Positions 8,104 through 16,914 of a stretch of DNA of 64,000 bases are shown here, piece by piece. How positions within the stretch are numbered: position 1 is the stretch's first letter; each line of letters begins with the position of its first letter. Source of the stretch: Stutzerimonas stutzeri (lineage in GTDB: Bacteria > Pseudomonadota > Gammaproteobacteria > Pseudomonadales > Pseudomonadaceae); contig NZ_CP007441.1 of the NCBI RefSeq assembly GCF_000590475.1, positions 1,362,091-1,426,090 of the forward strand, given 5' to 3'. Both the position numbers and the translations under genes were made by a program. Below the pieces are notes generated by a model. That model saw only the letters and a list, made by a program, of their open reading frames with translations, did no database searches and had not been told where the DNA came from.

Positions 8104-9270
8104 CTAGTAGCGATAGATCGCCGCCGCGCCGCTCTGGGTGGGCATGCGTTCGGTGGGTACCGAGATCACTTCACCGCCTTGCTCCAGGGTCCAGATGGTC
8201 AGCTCGTCCAGCAGATCGGGCGTTGTGGCTGAATCATCATCGACCGCGAGTGCCTTGCCCTGTTCCTTGTCCGCGACGCCCGGAATCTGCCGCTCGGCTT
8301 CCACCAGCAGCGTCGCAACGCGACCTTCGATCGTGGCTTGGCCGATCTGCTCCAGCTGGTCGGTAGCGAGGCCTTGTCCACGCGACTCTCCGTACTGATT
8401 GATGAAGCCTTCGAGGCGCTTGATGTAGCGCGGCTGCATGACCATCCAGCTCTTTTCCCGCAGCTCATCGTGACTGAGCAGCGAGGCATCATTCTCGATG
8501 CCTTCGGGTAAAAGATGCTCGTTGTGGCTGTGCTTGCGGAAATGAGACTGGTGTTCGGGCAGCGCGGCGAGGATCAATGGCAGCCGGGATCTGCGGCTAT
8601 GGTGTTCGAGAATGGCGCGGTCCACCTCGCGAAAGAATCGCTCGCGATCCCGGTCGATCTCATCCTGCCGCCCGGCGCCCCCGCTTTCCATCTGCATCGG
8701 ATCACCGCGCTCGCTGGCGCGACCGTAGCCTTGAGGGAATCCGGTCTGGCCTTTTTCAGTCAGCTCACGGCCAAGTGCTTCCTCCAGGGTTTTCGGAACG
8801 CCGTCGGCAAGCGGCACTTCGTCAATGCCGTCCCGGTTGCCCTCGAACAGCCGAACCGAGTCCCGCGTGATCGCGAGAATCTGATAACGGTCGGCGGACT
8901 GGGCGATGCGCAGAAGCGGCTTGAGGTGCATACGGTCGTTGGCGACGGCGAGTTCCGGCACGCTGCGTTGCAGGCGGAATACCTCGAAGTAATCGGCTGC
9001 ACCGAACACCGCCAGTCCGTCACGGTTGGCATTCCAGAAATCGACGTCGTCGATCAGGTCATGAAATGGCTTGAGTAATGTTTTGCTCTGGTCTGCGCGA
9101 CCTTGCTGCCTGAGCGAATCCTCGAGCTGGCGGACCAGGTGCTTGAAGCGAATGGGGTCTTGCTGGCGCTCGGGAAAGCTGCGATGGGTGGGCTGGTATA
9201 ACGACAGACAAGGGGCTTCGCGCTTTGCCAGCAGTTGAGACATGGTTTCACGATCGAGCAATCTGTTCAT
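8104..9270 (-). CDS. baeRF-like (archaeo-eukaryotic release factor fold) protein
   Basis: The protein is 388 residues and cytoplasmic, with no signal peptide or membrane segment. It starts MNRLLDRETMSQLL and has the layout of the bacterial archaeo-eukaryotic release factor (baeRF) families. An N-terminal domain carries LSLYQPTHR and a central stretch reads VFGAADYFEVFRL. The C-terminal part has TLLVEAERQIPG and DLLDELTIWTLEQGGEVISVP, matching the eRF1 domain 3/L7Ae-like end. These families are proposed to act on stalled or hibernating ribosomes, but no specific role is proven. It sits 85 bases downstream of an HPF-like ribosome-associated protein on the same strand, which fits a ribosome-linked job. 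Confidence 0.7.
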   Translation of the reverse strand: MNRLLDRETMSQLLAKREAPCLSLYQPTHRSFPERQQDPIRFKHLVRQLEDSLRQQGRADQSKTLLKPFHDLIDDVDFWNANRDGLAVFGAADYFEVFRLQRSVPELAVANDRMHLKPLLRIAQSADRYQILAITRDSVRLFEGNRDGIDEVPLADGVPKTLEEALGRELTEKGQTGFPQGYGRASERGDPMQMESGGAGRQDEIDRDRERFFREVDRAILEHHSRRSRLPLILAALPEHQSHFRKHSHNEHLLPEGIENDASLLSHDELREKSWMVMQPRYIKRLEGFINQYGESRGQGLATDQLEQIGQATIEGRVATLLVEAERQIPGVADKEQGKALAVDDDSATTPDLLDELTIWTLEQGGEVISVPTERMPTQSGAAAIYRY

Positions 9271-9340
9271 GCACGGCCTCTCTATAAATCAGATGGTTCG
9301 GTCCCTCGTGATGTGAACGGCCTGGTTCGGCAGGTCGCTA

Positions 9341-9655
9341 TCAATGATGGTTGAATTTATCCAGCGCATGCGCCAGTGCATGGCTGAGCTTCTCCGCGGC
9401 ACCGTCGATGGCAAGTGTTATGGAGTCGGCCTTGTGGGTCGTCGAGATCGGCTCGTGGCCTTTGACGCGGCCCTCCATCTGACAGCGCTTGTCCTGAGGG
9501 CCCTTCTTTCCGCTGTTCTCGTCGTTGAGATGAACTTCGACTCGGGTCAGCTGATCATCGAAACGCTCCAGCTCGCTCTCCACTGTTGCTTTTACGTGCT
9601 CCTCAAGGTTGCTGGTCACGTTGACGCTGTGATTGCTGTTCACCAGAATCTGCAT
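9341..9655 (-). CDS. HPF/RaiA-family ribosome-associated protein
   Basis: This 104-residue protein of the hibernation factor/RaiA fold begins MQILVNSNHSVNVTSNLEEH and ends with the helix ending AHALDKFNHH. Such proteins bind the 30S decoding site and inactivate or protect ribosomes in stress. The chosen ATG has an AGGAGG ribosome-binding site five bases upstream; the frame remains open 13 codons further but without such a signal. It is not the Pseudomonas HPF encoded near rpoN, and it lacks the long C-terminal dimerisation domain, so it is a short paralogue. It may be co-transcribed with the baeRF-like gene downstream. Confidence 0.85.
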   Translation of the reverse strand: MQILVNSNHSVNVTSNLEEHVKATVESELERFDDQLTRVEVHLNDENSGKKGPQDKRCQMEGRVKGHEPISTTHKADSITLAIDGAAEKLSHALAHALDKFNHH

Positions 9656-9787
9656 GATGTCCTCCTGATTGAATCGCCGGGTAGCTCCAGGCAAAGCGCA
9701 AAGGGCACCGGCTACAGAATATCGACGTGGCCAGAATACCCGGGTTCCGCCTTAGCTTGGCAGTCGGACGCGCGGCGCAGTCGCAAC

Positions 9788-10687
9788 TCAATCGCGTTGG
9801 TTGCTGTATTCGGGACGCATGGCAAGCCCCTCCTTGAGCGCCTGGATCAGCAATCGCACCTTCGGCAGCGGATAGCGGCGCTGCGGATAAACGGCCCAGA
9901 CCGCCGTGTTCGGCGGCTGGTTGGCTTCCAATAGCGAAACGAGTTCGCCACGGCGTAGCGGTTCCTGTACGTAATAGTCTGGCAGCTGGCAAAGACCGAA
10001 GCCGCGCAGTGCGGCGTCGAGCACCGCCTGGCCGCTGTTGCAGCGCCAGTTGCCGGTGGGTTTGAAGGGCTGTTCGCGACCGTCCACTCGAAGCATCCAG
10101 GTGTCGCCCGTGCCGACCAGACAGTTATGTCGAGCCAACTCCGACAACGTGTGCGGTCGTCCGTAGTGCTCGAGGTAGGCTGGTGCGGCACAGAGATACA
10201 TGGCGCGAGGCGCAAGACGCGTCGCTACCAGGCGAGACTCGCTGAGCCGGCCGAGGCGTATTGCCAGATCGTAGCCCTCCTGGACCAGATCAAGGGTGCG
10301 GTTCGAGAGCTCGATCTCGACTCGCAGCTGTGGATGCTGCGCCATGAACTCGTTGACCAGCGGCACGATGAAGCGCTCGCCATAGGCCACCGCGGCGGTC
10401 ATGCGCAGCAGGCCCGTCGGTGCGGCGTGCAGATCGCTGATGGCACGAAAGGCTTCGTCGCGCTCCTCGATCAATCGCTGGCAGCGCGCCAGAAAGGTGT
10501 GGCCCGCTTCAGTCAGTGAGACCCGCCGAGTGGTGCGGTAGAGCAGCCGAGCCTGCAGACGTTCTTCGAGGCGCGCCACCTGACGGCTGACGTGTGACGA
10601 TGAAACCCGCAGCTGTTCTGCAGCACGCATGAAGCTTCCGCATTCCGCTACAGCGACGAACTCATCGACACCTTCCCAGCGATCCAA
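9788..10687 (-). CDS. gfnR: LysR-type regulator, probable formaldehyde-response activator GfnR
   Basis: The protein is a 299-residue LysR-type regulator. A winged helix-turn-helix occupies about residues 1-60 (EGVDEFVAVAECGSFMRAAEQL, SHVSRQVARLEERL), followed by a periplasmic-binding-like effector domain. It is transcribed away from adhC-fghA across a 139-base gap. The orthologous arrangement in P. aeruginosa (PA3630, GfnR) activates glutathione-dependent formaldehyde detoxification. The symbol therefore rests on position and family; the effector is not readable from sequence. The shared intergenic region is AT-richer than its flanks and is the likely place for its binding site. Confidence 0.85.
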   Translation of the reverse strand: MDRWEGVDEFVAVAECGSFMRAAEQLRVSSSHVSRQVARLEERLQARLLYRTTRRVSLTEAGHTFLARCQRLIEERDEAFRAISDLHAAPTGLLRMTAAVAYGERFIVPLVNEFMAQHPQLRVEIELSNRTLDLVQEGYDLAIRLGRLSESRLVATRLAPRAMYLCAAPAYLEHYGRPHTLSELARHNCLVGTGDTWMLRVDGREQPFKPTGNWRCNSGQAVLDAALRGFGLCQLPDYYVQEPLRRGELVSLLEANQPPNTAVWAVYPQRRYPLPKVRLLIQALKEGLAMRPEYSNQRD

Positions 10688-10826
10688 TGGCGGCTCCTTA
10701 CTACGAACAGTGTCAGGGAGTCGTGATTATCCCTGCGTGGCAATAATGTTTCCATAAACGGCTGATTAACCTCACCACCCGAGCAAACTACACTGCGCTG
10801 ATGTTCACCCTCCAAGAGTAGAGTCC

Positions 10827-11942
10827 ATGACTATCAAGTCCCGTGCTGCAGTTGCCTTCGCTCCCAATCAGCCCTTGCAGATCGTTGAGGTGGATGTCGA
10901 GCCGCCAAAGGCGGGTGAGGTGCTGGTGCGTATCGTTGCGACCGGCGTCTGCCATACCGATGCTTACACGCTGTCCGGGGAGGATTCCGAGGGGGTTTTT
11001 CCTTGCATTCTTGGGCACGAGGGGGGCGGAATCGTCGAAGCGGTCGGCGAAGGCGTCACCTCCGTGGCGGTCGGCGACCACGTCATCCCGCTGTATACGG
11101 CCGAGTGCCGCCAGTGCAAGTTCTGCATGTCCGGCAAGACCAACCTCTGCAGCTCTGTGCGCGCCACTCAGGGCAAGGGTCTGATGCCGGACGGCACTAC
11201 GCGGTTCTCCTATAAGGGCGAGCCGATCTACCACTACATGGGCACCTCGACCTTTTCCGAATACACCGTGCTGCCTGAAGTCTCCGTGGCGAAGATCCCC
11301 AACGAGGCACCGCTGGAAAAGGTCTGTTTGCTGGGTTGCGGCGTCACAACCGGTATCGGCGCGGTACTCAACACCGCCAAGGTAGAAGAGGGAGCCACCG
11401 TGGCGGTCTTCGGACTCGGTGGCATCGGTCTGGCTGCGATCATCGGTGCGAAGATGGCTGGGGCCAGCCGGATCATCGCGATCGACATCAATCCTTCCAA
11501 GTTCGCCATCGCCGAAGAACTGGGCGCTACCGACTTCGTCAACCCGAAGGACCATGAGAAGCCGATCCAGGAGGTCATCGTCGAAATGACAGACGGTGGC
11601 GTGGACTATTCCTTTGAGTGCGTAGGCAACGTCCAGCTGATGCGCGCCGCCCTCGAATGTGCCCACAAGGGGTGGGGTGAGTCGGTAATCATCGGCGTCG
11701 CCGGTGCCGGGCAGGAGATCAGTACGCGCCCCTTCCAGCTGGTCACGGGTCGCGTCTGGCGCGGTAGTGCCTTCGGCGGGGTGAAGGGGCGGACCGAGCT
11801 GCCGAACTACGTGGCCAAAGCCCAGAGCGGAGAGATTCCACTGGATACTTTCATCACCCACAACATGGGGCTGGAAGAGATCAATCAGGCATTCGATCTG
11901 ATGCACGAAGGCAAGAGCATTCGGACCGTTATTCATTTCTAG
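10827..11942 (+). CDS. adhC: S-(hydroxymethyl)glutathione dehydrogenase (class III alcohol dehydrogenase)
   Basis: This zinc, NAD(P)-dependent enzyme oxidises S-hydroxymethylglutathione, formed from formaldehyde and glutathione, to S-formylglutathione; it also reduces S-nitrosoglutathione. The protein has 371 residues. Catalytic zinc ligands are Cys near residue 42 (GVCHTDAY) and His in GHEGGG. The structural zinc motif is CRQCKFCMSGKTNLC at about 92-106. The Rossmann motif GLGGIGLA follows at about 198-205. The gene is divergent from the LysR regulator and 86 bases ahead of fghA, the next enzyme of the pathway. It is also known as frmA. Confidence 0.97.
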   Translation: MTIKSRAAVAFAPNQPLQIVEVDVEPPKAGEVLVRIVATGVCHTDAYTLSGEDSEGVFPCILGHEGGGIVEAVGEGVTSVAVGDHVIPLYTAECRQCKFCMSGKTNLCSSVRATQGKGLMPDGTTRFSYKGEPIYHYMGTSTFSEYTVLPEVSVAKIPNEAPLEKVCLLGCGVTTGIGAVLNTAKVEEGATVAVFGLGGIGLAAIIGAKMAGASRIIAIDINPSKFAIAEELGATDFVNPKDHEKPIQEVIVEMTDGGVDYSFECVGNVQLMRAALECAHKGWGESVIIGVAGAGQEISTRPFQLVTGRVWRGSAFGGVKGRTELPNYVAKAQSGEIPLDTFITHNMGLEEINQAFDLMHEGKSIRTVIHF

Positions 11943-12028
11943 ACGACAGCTGGAAGTTAGAAGCTGGAGGTGAATGGCGGACGTGATCTGCGCTTGGCTT
12001 CCAGTTTTCAGTTTCGGAGGATCATTTA

Positions 12029-12874
12029 ATGACGCTTGAAATTATTTCCAGCCAGAAAAGCTTTGGCGGCTGGCACAAGCGCTATCGGCATCGTTCCACC
12101 AACCTGAGCTGCGACATGACCTTCGCCGTCTATCTGCCACCCCAGGCGGAGCAGGGCGGAAAGCTACCGGTGCTGTACTGGCTATCCGGCTTGACGTGCA
12201 CCGACGAGAATTTCATGCAGAAGGCGGGCGGACACCGGCTGGCGGCTGAACTCGGCCTGGTCATCGTCGCGCCGGACACCAGCCCGCGCGGCGCTGGCGT
12301 GCCCGATGATCCGGAGGCGGCTTACGATTTCGGGCTCGGGGCGGGTTTCTACCTCAACGCGTCGCAGGAGCCCTGGGCTCAGCATTACCGCATGCATGAT
12401 TATGTCGTCGATGAGCTGCCATCGCTGGTCGAGGCCAATTTTCCGGTGTCCGACAAGCGCGGCATTAGCGGCCATTCGATGGGAGGGCACGGCGCCTTGG
12501 TCTGTGCATTGAAGAACCCGGGTCGCTACCTATCGCTGTCTGCCTTCGCGCCCATTAGCAACCCCGCCGATTGCCCATGGGGCGAAAAAGCTTTTTCCGG
12601 GTATCTGGGTGAAGATCGTTCTCGCTGGCGCGAATGGGATGCCTGCACGCTGATCGCCAAGGCCGAAGAGAAGTTGCCGATTCTGGTGGACCAGGGTGAT
12701 CGCGACGATTTCATGGCCAGCCAGCTCAAGCCCGAGGCCCTCGAGGCCGCTGCCAGAGCGGCGGAGCATCCGCTGACACTGCGCATCCAGCCCGGCTATG
12801 ACCATAGCTACTACTTCATCGCCAGTTTCATCGATGACCATCTGCGCCATCATGCGCAGGCGTTGAAAGCCTAG
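12029..12874 (+). CDS. fghA: S-formylglutathione hydrolase
   Basis: FghA hydrolyses S-formylglutathione to formate and glutathione, completing formaldehyde detoxification. The 281-residue protein is an esterase D-type alpha/beta hydrolase. The nucleophile elbow GHSMGGHGAL (Ser near residue 149) and the late GYDHSYYFIASF containing the catalytic His are clear, and DQGDRDDF carries the acid. A strong ribosome-binding site (GGAGG) lies eight bases before the ATG. The 86-base gap to adhC contains only a short imperfect inverted repeat, so the two are likely one operon under the upstream LysR protein. Confidence 0.97.
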   Translation: MTLEIISSQKSFGGWHKRYRHRSTNLSCDMTFAVYLPPQAEQGGKLPVLYWLSGLTCTDENFMQKAGGHRLAAELGLVIVAPDTSPRGAGVPDDPEAAYDFGLGAGFYLNASQEPWAQHYRMHDYVVDELPSLVEANFPVSDKRGISGHSMGGHGALVCALKNPGRYLSLSAFAPISNPADCPWGEKAFSGYLGEDRSRWREWDACTLIAKAEEKLPILVDQGDRDDFMASQLKPEALEAAARAAEHPLTLRIQPGYDHSYYFIASFIDDHLRHHAQALKA

Positions 12875-13024
12875 GGCGGATGGCGGCAAGTCTTCCCGCG
12901 CGCCGGGCTCGGCTGACGCATGGCTGAATAGGCCATATCGGTCATACGCCCGGGCGCTTGGAAAACGCTTCGCGGTTTCACTCCCACGAATGGCCCTCGG
13001 TGATGTGCGGTTGTTCGAGCACAA

Positions 13025-13060
13025 GAAAAAAGGCCCGACCGGGCAACCGGTCGGGCCTTT
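13025..13060 (-). terminator. Terminator of the ene-reductase operon (bidirectional stem)
   Basis: A 13-bp perfect stem AAGGCCCGACCGG/CCGGTCGGGCCTT (about 13030-13042 with 13047-13059) has a four-base loop. On the minus strand it is followed by a run of T (complement of the A run at 13025-13030), so it ends the leftward OYE transcript. It may also stop rightward reading from fghA, which ends about 150 bases before it. The 150 bases before the stem show no gene. Confidence 0.9.
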
Positions 13061-13073
13061 CCATCGCAAGGAG

Positions 13074-14123
13074 CTAGAGCGACGGATAATCGGTATAGCC
13101 TTCGGCGCCCTTGGCGTAGAACAGTTCGGGGCGTGGCTCGTTGAGTGGCGCGTCCTGACGTAGGCGCTGGGCTAGGTCAGGGTTGGCGATGTAGGGAATG
13201 CCGAAGGCCACGGCATCTGCCTTGCCTTCTGCCAGCCAGGCGTTTGCCTGGTCCTTGGTGAAACGTTCGTTGGCGATGTAGACGCCTCCGAAGATCTGCT
13301 TGAGCTGCGGACCTAGGCTATCTTCGCCGGCTTTTTCGCGGCTGCAGATGAACGCGATGCCGCGCTTGCCCAGCTCGCGGGCCACGTAGCCGAAGGTTTC
13401 GGCGCGATTGGAATCACCCATGTCGTGGGAATCGGCTCGCGGCGCCAGATGCATGCCGACACGACCGGCTCCCCATACGCTGACCACGGCATCGGTTACT
13501 TCGAGTATCAGACGCGCGCGGTTTTCCAATGAGCCGCCGTACTGATCGGTGCGCTGATTGGTGCTGTCCTGCAGAAACTGATCGAGCAGATAACCGTTGG
13601 CGCCGTGGATTTCGACCCCATCGAAACCGGCCTCGCGTGCGTTTTCGGCGCCCTTGCGGTAAGCCTCGACGATGCCTGCTATTTCCGCCGTTTCCAACGC
13701 ACGCGGCGTTTCGTAGTCCTTCATCGGGCGAACCAGGCTGACATGCCCGGCGGGCTTGATCGCGCTGGGTGCGACCGGTAACTCACCGTCGAGGTAGATT
13801 GGATCGGAAATCCGGCCAACGTGCCAGAGCTGCAGGATGATCTTGCCGCCCTTGGCGTGTACCGCGTCGGTGACCTGCTTCCAACCTTGAACCTGTTCGG
13901 ACGACCAGATGCCGGGCGTGTCCGGATAGCCGACGCCCATCGGCGTGACCGATGTGGCTTCGCTGATGATCAGGCCGGCGTTGGCGCGCTGAGCATAGTA
14001 CTCGGCAATCAGCTCACCCGGCACACGGCCCGGCTCGGCGCGGCAGCGGGTCAGCGGAGCCATGATGACGCGGTTGTTCAGTTCCAGATCGCCGATCTTG
14101 ATGGGGTCGAAAAGTGTAGGCAT
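13074..14123 (-). CDS. Old yellow enzyme family alkene reductase
   Basis: This is a 349-residue FMN-dependent ene-reductase of the NemA/XenB group, a TIM barrel that reduces activated C=C bonds, nitrate esters or nitroaromatics with NAD(P)H. Visible signatures are MAPLTRCRAEPGRVP near residue 21, the substrate-anion pair His/Asn in HGANGYLLDQFLQ near 180, the barrel strand QLWHVGR, and the C-terminal AFGIPYIANPDLAQRL. It is the second gene of an operon, 39 bases after an ArsR-type regulator, and is closed by a strong terminator. The natural substrate is unknown; electrophile detoxification is the usual role. Confidence 0.93.
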   Translation of the reverse strand: MPTLFDPIKIGDLELNNRVIMAPLTRCRAEPGRVPGELIAEYYAQRANAGLIISEATSVTPMGVGYPDTPGIWSSEQVQGWKQVTDAVHAKGGKIILQLWHVGRISDPIYLDGELPVAPSAIKPAGHVSLVRPMKDYETPRALETAEIAGIVEAYRKGAENAREAGFDGVEIHGANGYLLDQFLQDSTNQRTDQYGGSLENRARLILEVTDAVVSVWGAGRVGMHLAPRADSHDMGDSNRAETFGYVARELGKRGIAFICSREKAGEDSLGPQLKQIFGGVYIANERFTKDQANAWLAEGKADAVAFGIPYIANPDLAQRLRQDAPLNEPRPELFYAKGAEGYTDYPSL

Positions 14124-14162
14124 AGCGGTGCCGCTCCTGGGGGTAGGGGTCGATGAGAACGC

Positions 14163-14465
14163 TCAGAGTTCCTGGCCGATACGGGCCAGAAAATCCTGGA
14201 TGGCTGGCTCGTTGCGCTTGAAGAAGTGCCACTGGCCGATCTTGCGATTGGTGATCAGCCCGGCACGCTGCAGCGTCGCCAGGTGAACGGATACGGTTGA
14301 TTGCGACAGCCCTGCACGCTGGTCGATCTGCCCGGCACAGACACCGTTTTCCAGCGAGTGATGCTGCTCGGAAAAATAGCGTTGGGGTTCCTTCAGCCAC
14401 TGCAGGATTTCCCGCCGCAGTGGGTGAGCAAGCGCTTTGATGATGTCGTCGAGTTCGTCGGGCAT
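14163..14465 (-). CDS. ArsR-family transcriptional repressor
   Basis: This 100-residue winged-helix protein begins MPDELDDIIKALAHPLRREIL and has the recognition helix in GLSQSTVSVHLATLQRAGLI. It lacks the ELCVCDL metal-binding motif of ArsR/SmtB metal sensors and has a single Cys (near residue 42, GVCAGQI), so it may sense electrophiles or redox state rather than metal. It leads the operon with the ene-reductase gene. A perfect ATATCG-N8-CGATAT repeat lies 41-60 bases upstream of its start and is a candidate operator for autorepression. The inducer is not known. Confidence 0.85.
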   Translation of the reverse strand: MPDELDDIIKALAHPLRREILQWLKEPQRYFSEQHHSLENGVCAGQIDQRAGLSQSTVSVHLATLQRAGLITNRKIGQWHFFKRNEPAIQDFLARIGQEL

Positions 14466-14505
14466 TGGTTCGCCTGGTTCGGTGTATCGCGATGGGACGA
14501 ACTAT

Positions 14506-14525
14506 ATATCGTGATTTTCCGATAT
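14506..14525. promoter_or_regulatory. Candidate ArsR operator upstream of the ene-reductase operon
   Basis: A perfect 6-bp inverted repeat, ATATCG (14506-14511) and CGATAT (14520-14525), with an 8-base spacer lies 41 bases before the regulator's start in an AT-rich promoter-like stretch. The repeat is seen directly; binding by the ArsR protein is inferred. Confidence 0.55.
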
Positions 14526-14654
14526 GGGATCGAACCGGTTGATGGTACTCATCACGCCCATCGATTCTCGGCCTAGGACACCGTTGTGTATCCGGCTTCA
14601 CCCGGCGGTCGCGTCCTGTAGAATCGCGGGCTGTCTTTTCAGGGTATTCAGACT

Positions 14655-15128
14655 ATGCGTATCGGCCATGGCTATGACGTGCACCGTTTTTGCGAGGGGG
14701 ATTTCGTCACGCTGGGTGGCGTGCAGATCCCTCATGGATTCGGCTTGCTCGCCCACTCGGATGGCGATGTGTTGCTCCACGCCTTGAGCGATGCGCTACT
14801 CGGCGCCGCAGCGCTGGGCGACATCGGTAAACACTTCCCGGATACCGACCCGGCATTCAAGGGCGCCGACAGCCGGGCACTGCTCCGCCACGTGCTCAAG
14901 CAGGTGCAGGCCAAGGGCTGGAAGGTTGGTAACGTGGACGCCACGATTGTTGCGCAGGCTCCGAAGATGGCGCCGCATATCGAGACGATGCGCAACCTGA
15001 TCGCCGAGGACCTGCAAGTGGAACTGGACCAGGTCAACGTCAAGGCCACCACGACCGAGAAGCTTGGCTTCACTGGACGTGAAGAAGGCATCGCCGTGCA
15101 TGCAGTCGCATTGCTGGTCAAGGCATGA
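14655..15128 (+). CDS. ispF: 2-C-methyl-D-erythritol 2,4-cyclodiphosphate synthase
   Basis: IspF cyclises CDP-methylerythritol phosphate with loss of CMP in the MEP isoprenoid pathway and works as a metal-dependent trimer. The 157-residue protein begins MRIGHGYDVHRF, which supplies the zinc ligands Asp8 and His10. HSDGDVLLHAL gives the third His region and KATTTEKLGFTGR the CDP-binding end. It starts a tightly packed run: its stop overlaps truD by four bases, and truD, surE and pcm follow with similar overlaps. Confidence 0.98.
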   Translation: MRIGHGYDVHRFCEGDFVTLGGVQIPHGFGLLAHSDGDVLLHALSDALLGAAALGDIGKHFPDTDPAFKGADSRALLRHVLKQVQAKGWKVGNVDATIVAQAPKMAPHIETMRNLIAEDLQVELDQVNVKATTTEKLGFTGREEGIAVHAVALLVKA

Positions 15129-16165
15129 ACGAGGACCAACTGCTCGGCCCGAGGGCTCACGGCGGGCCCTGTGGTACTGCGGTGCTCAAGGCCGTCGCCG
15201 AGGACTTTCAAGTAGATGAGGTGTTGGACATTCCCTTGTCCGGCACGGGCGAGCACCTCTGGCTCTGGGTGGAAAAACGTAATCTGAACACTGAAGAAGC
15301 GGCGCGCCGAATTGCCCGAGCGGCCGGTGTACCGGCGCGGAGCATCAGCTATGCCGGCCTGAAGGATCGTCAGGCCTTGACCCGTCAGTGGTTCAGCCTG
15401 CATCTGCCGGGCAAGGCCGACCCGCAGTTGGGCAAGGCTGAAGACGAAACGCTGAAAATTCTTCAGACGGGCCGTCATCAACGCAAGCTGCAACGCGGCG
15501 CGCATTCGGCCAATGGTTTCATCCTGCGGTTGACCGAGTTACGGGCGGACCGGGCAGTACTGGACGCTCGCCTCGAGCGAATCAGGGCTCACGGCGTCCC
15601 TAATTATTTCGGCCTGCAGCGGTTCGGTTTCGAGGGCGGTAATGTTCAGGGCGCACGTGAATACGCCGACCGCCAGGAACTGCCGGTGCAACGCAATCTT
15701 CGCTCGCGTCTGCTGTCGGCCGGGCGCAGCTACCTGTTCAATCGGGTGCTGGCCGAGCGGGTTGTTGCGGGCAACTGGAATCAGGCATTGGTGGGAGATC
15801 TGCTGGCGTTTACTGATAGCCGTAGCTTTTTCCCGGCAGGCGAAGCCGAGTGCGCCGATCCACGTCTTGCGCTGCTCGACCTGCATCCCACGGGGCCGCT
15901 CTGGGGCGCTGGGGAGTCGCCAGCAACAGGAGATGTACAAGTATCAGAGGCACAGGCCGCGATAGCGGAACCGTCAATCGCCAAGTGGCTCGCAGAAGCC
16001 GGAATGAAGCATGAGCGGCGCATTCTTCGCCTCCCCATCGGCGGCTTGTCGTGGCATTATCCCGAGCCTGACATTCTGCAACTTGAATTCGTCCTGCCGA
16101 CCGGATGCTTCGCCACTGCGGTGGTGCGTGAACTGGTCAGCCTGGCAGGGCAGACGGACATTTGA
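15125..16165 (+). CDS. truD: tRNA pseudouridine(13) synthase
   Basis: TruD makes pseudouridine at position 13 of tRNA-Glu. The protein has 346 residues. The catalytic Asp is in YAGLKDRQALTRQWFSL near residue 81, and the TRUD insertion domain lies in the middle. The C-terminal LSWHYPEPDILQLEF and FVLPTGCFATAVVREL are family signatures. The ATG overlaps the ispF stop (ATGA) and the stop overlaps the surE ATG by one base, so translation is probably coupled through the cluster. Confidence 0.97.
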   Translation: MNEDQLLGPRAHGGPCGTAVLKAVAEDFQVDEVLDIPLSGTGEHLWLWVEKRNLNTEEAARRIARAAGVPARSISYAGLKDRQALTRQWFSLHLPGKADPQLGKAEDETLKILQTGRHQRKLQRGAHSANGFILRLTELRADRAVLDARLERIRAHGVPNYFGLQRFGFEGGNVQGAREYADRQELPVQRNLRSRLLSAGRSYLFNRVLAERVVAGNWNQALVGDLLAFTDSRSFFPAGEAECADPRLALLDLHPTGPLWGAGESPATGDVQVSEAQAAIAEPSIAKWLAEAGMKHERRILRLPIGGLSWHYPEPDILQLEFVLPTGCFATAVVRELVSLAGQTDI

Positions 16166-16914
16166 TGCGTATTCTGATCGCCAACGACGACGGGGTGTAT
16201 GCACCTGGGCTCGCCGCGCTTTATGACGCGCTGGCGGATTACGCCGAGTGCAAGGTAGTTGCCCCAATCCAGGACATGAGCGGCGCTAGCAGTGCATTGA
16301 CGCTGGATCGCCCGCTTCATCCGATAACCATGCCGAACGGTTTCATCGGCGTGAACGGCACGCCTACCGATTGTGTGCATCTGGGCATTAACGGACTGCT
16401 CGACGAAGCACCCGATATGGTGGTTTCCGGCATCAATATGGGCGCCAATCTGGGCGACGACGTGCTGTATTCCGGCACCGTGGCAGCGGCCATCGAGGGC
16501 CGCTTCACCGGCCAGCCTGCTTTCGCGTTTTCGTTGGTGTCCCGGCTGACCGATAACCTGCCGACCGCTGCCTATGTTGCGCGCAAGCTTGTCGAGCACC
16601 AACAGACGCTCGATCTGCCGCCGCGTACCGTGCTCAGCGTCAACGTGCCTAACCTGCCGCTCGATCACATCCGTGGCATCCAGCTGACCCGGCTTGGCCA
16701 TCGCCGTCGCGCCAAGCCTCCGGTCAAGCAAGCGAACCCGCGTGGTAAGGACGGCTACTGGATTTCGGTCGCCGGTGACGTTGAAGACGGCGGGCCGGGC
16801 ACCGACTTCCATGCGGTAATGCAGGGCTACGTGTCGATCACCCCGCTGCAGCTCGACCGGACCTTCCATGAGGCATTCGAGGGACTCGATAACTGGCTGG
16901 AGGGCGTGCTGTGA
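16165..16914 (+). CDS. surE: 5'-nucleotidase SurE
   Basis: SurE is a metal-dependent nucleoside 5'/3'-monophosphatase (also active on short polyphosphate) linked to stationary-phase survival. The 249-residue protein begins MRILIANDDGVYAPG, giving the metal ligands Asp8-Asp9. It continues with SGASSALTLDRPL (Ser ligand), VVSGINMGANLGDDVLYSGTVAAA (Asn ligand) and the C-terminal TPLQLD. I start at ATG 16165, which shares one base with the truD stop. It is followed by pcm with a four-base GTGA overlap. Confidence 0.98.
   Translation: MRILIANDDGVYAPGLAALYDALADYAECKVVAPIQDMSGASSALTLDRPLHPITMPNGFIGVNGTPTDCVHLGINGLLDEAPDMVVSGINMGANLGDDVLYSGTVAAAIEGRFTGQPAFAFSLVSRLTDNLPTAAYVARKLVEHQQTLDLPPRTVLSVNVPNLPLDHIRGIQLTRLGHRRRAKPPVKQANPRGKDGYWISVAGDVEDGGPGTDFHAVMQGYVSITPLQLDRTFHEAFEGLDNWLEGVL

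Noticed and set aside
11945..12015. CTGGAAG/CTTCCAG repeats between adhC and fghA
   Set aside because: Short and imperfect; too weak to call a terminator, repeat family or regulatory site. The two genes still look like one operon.
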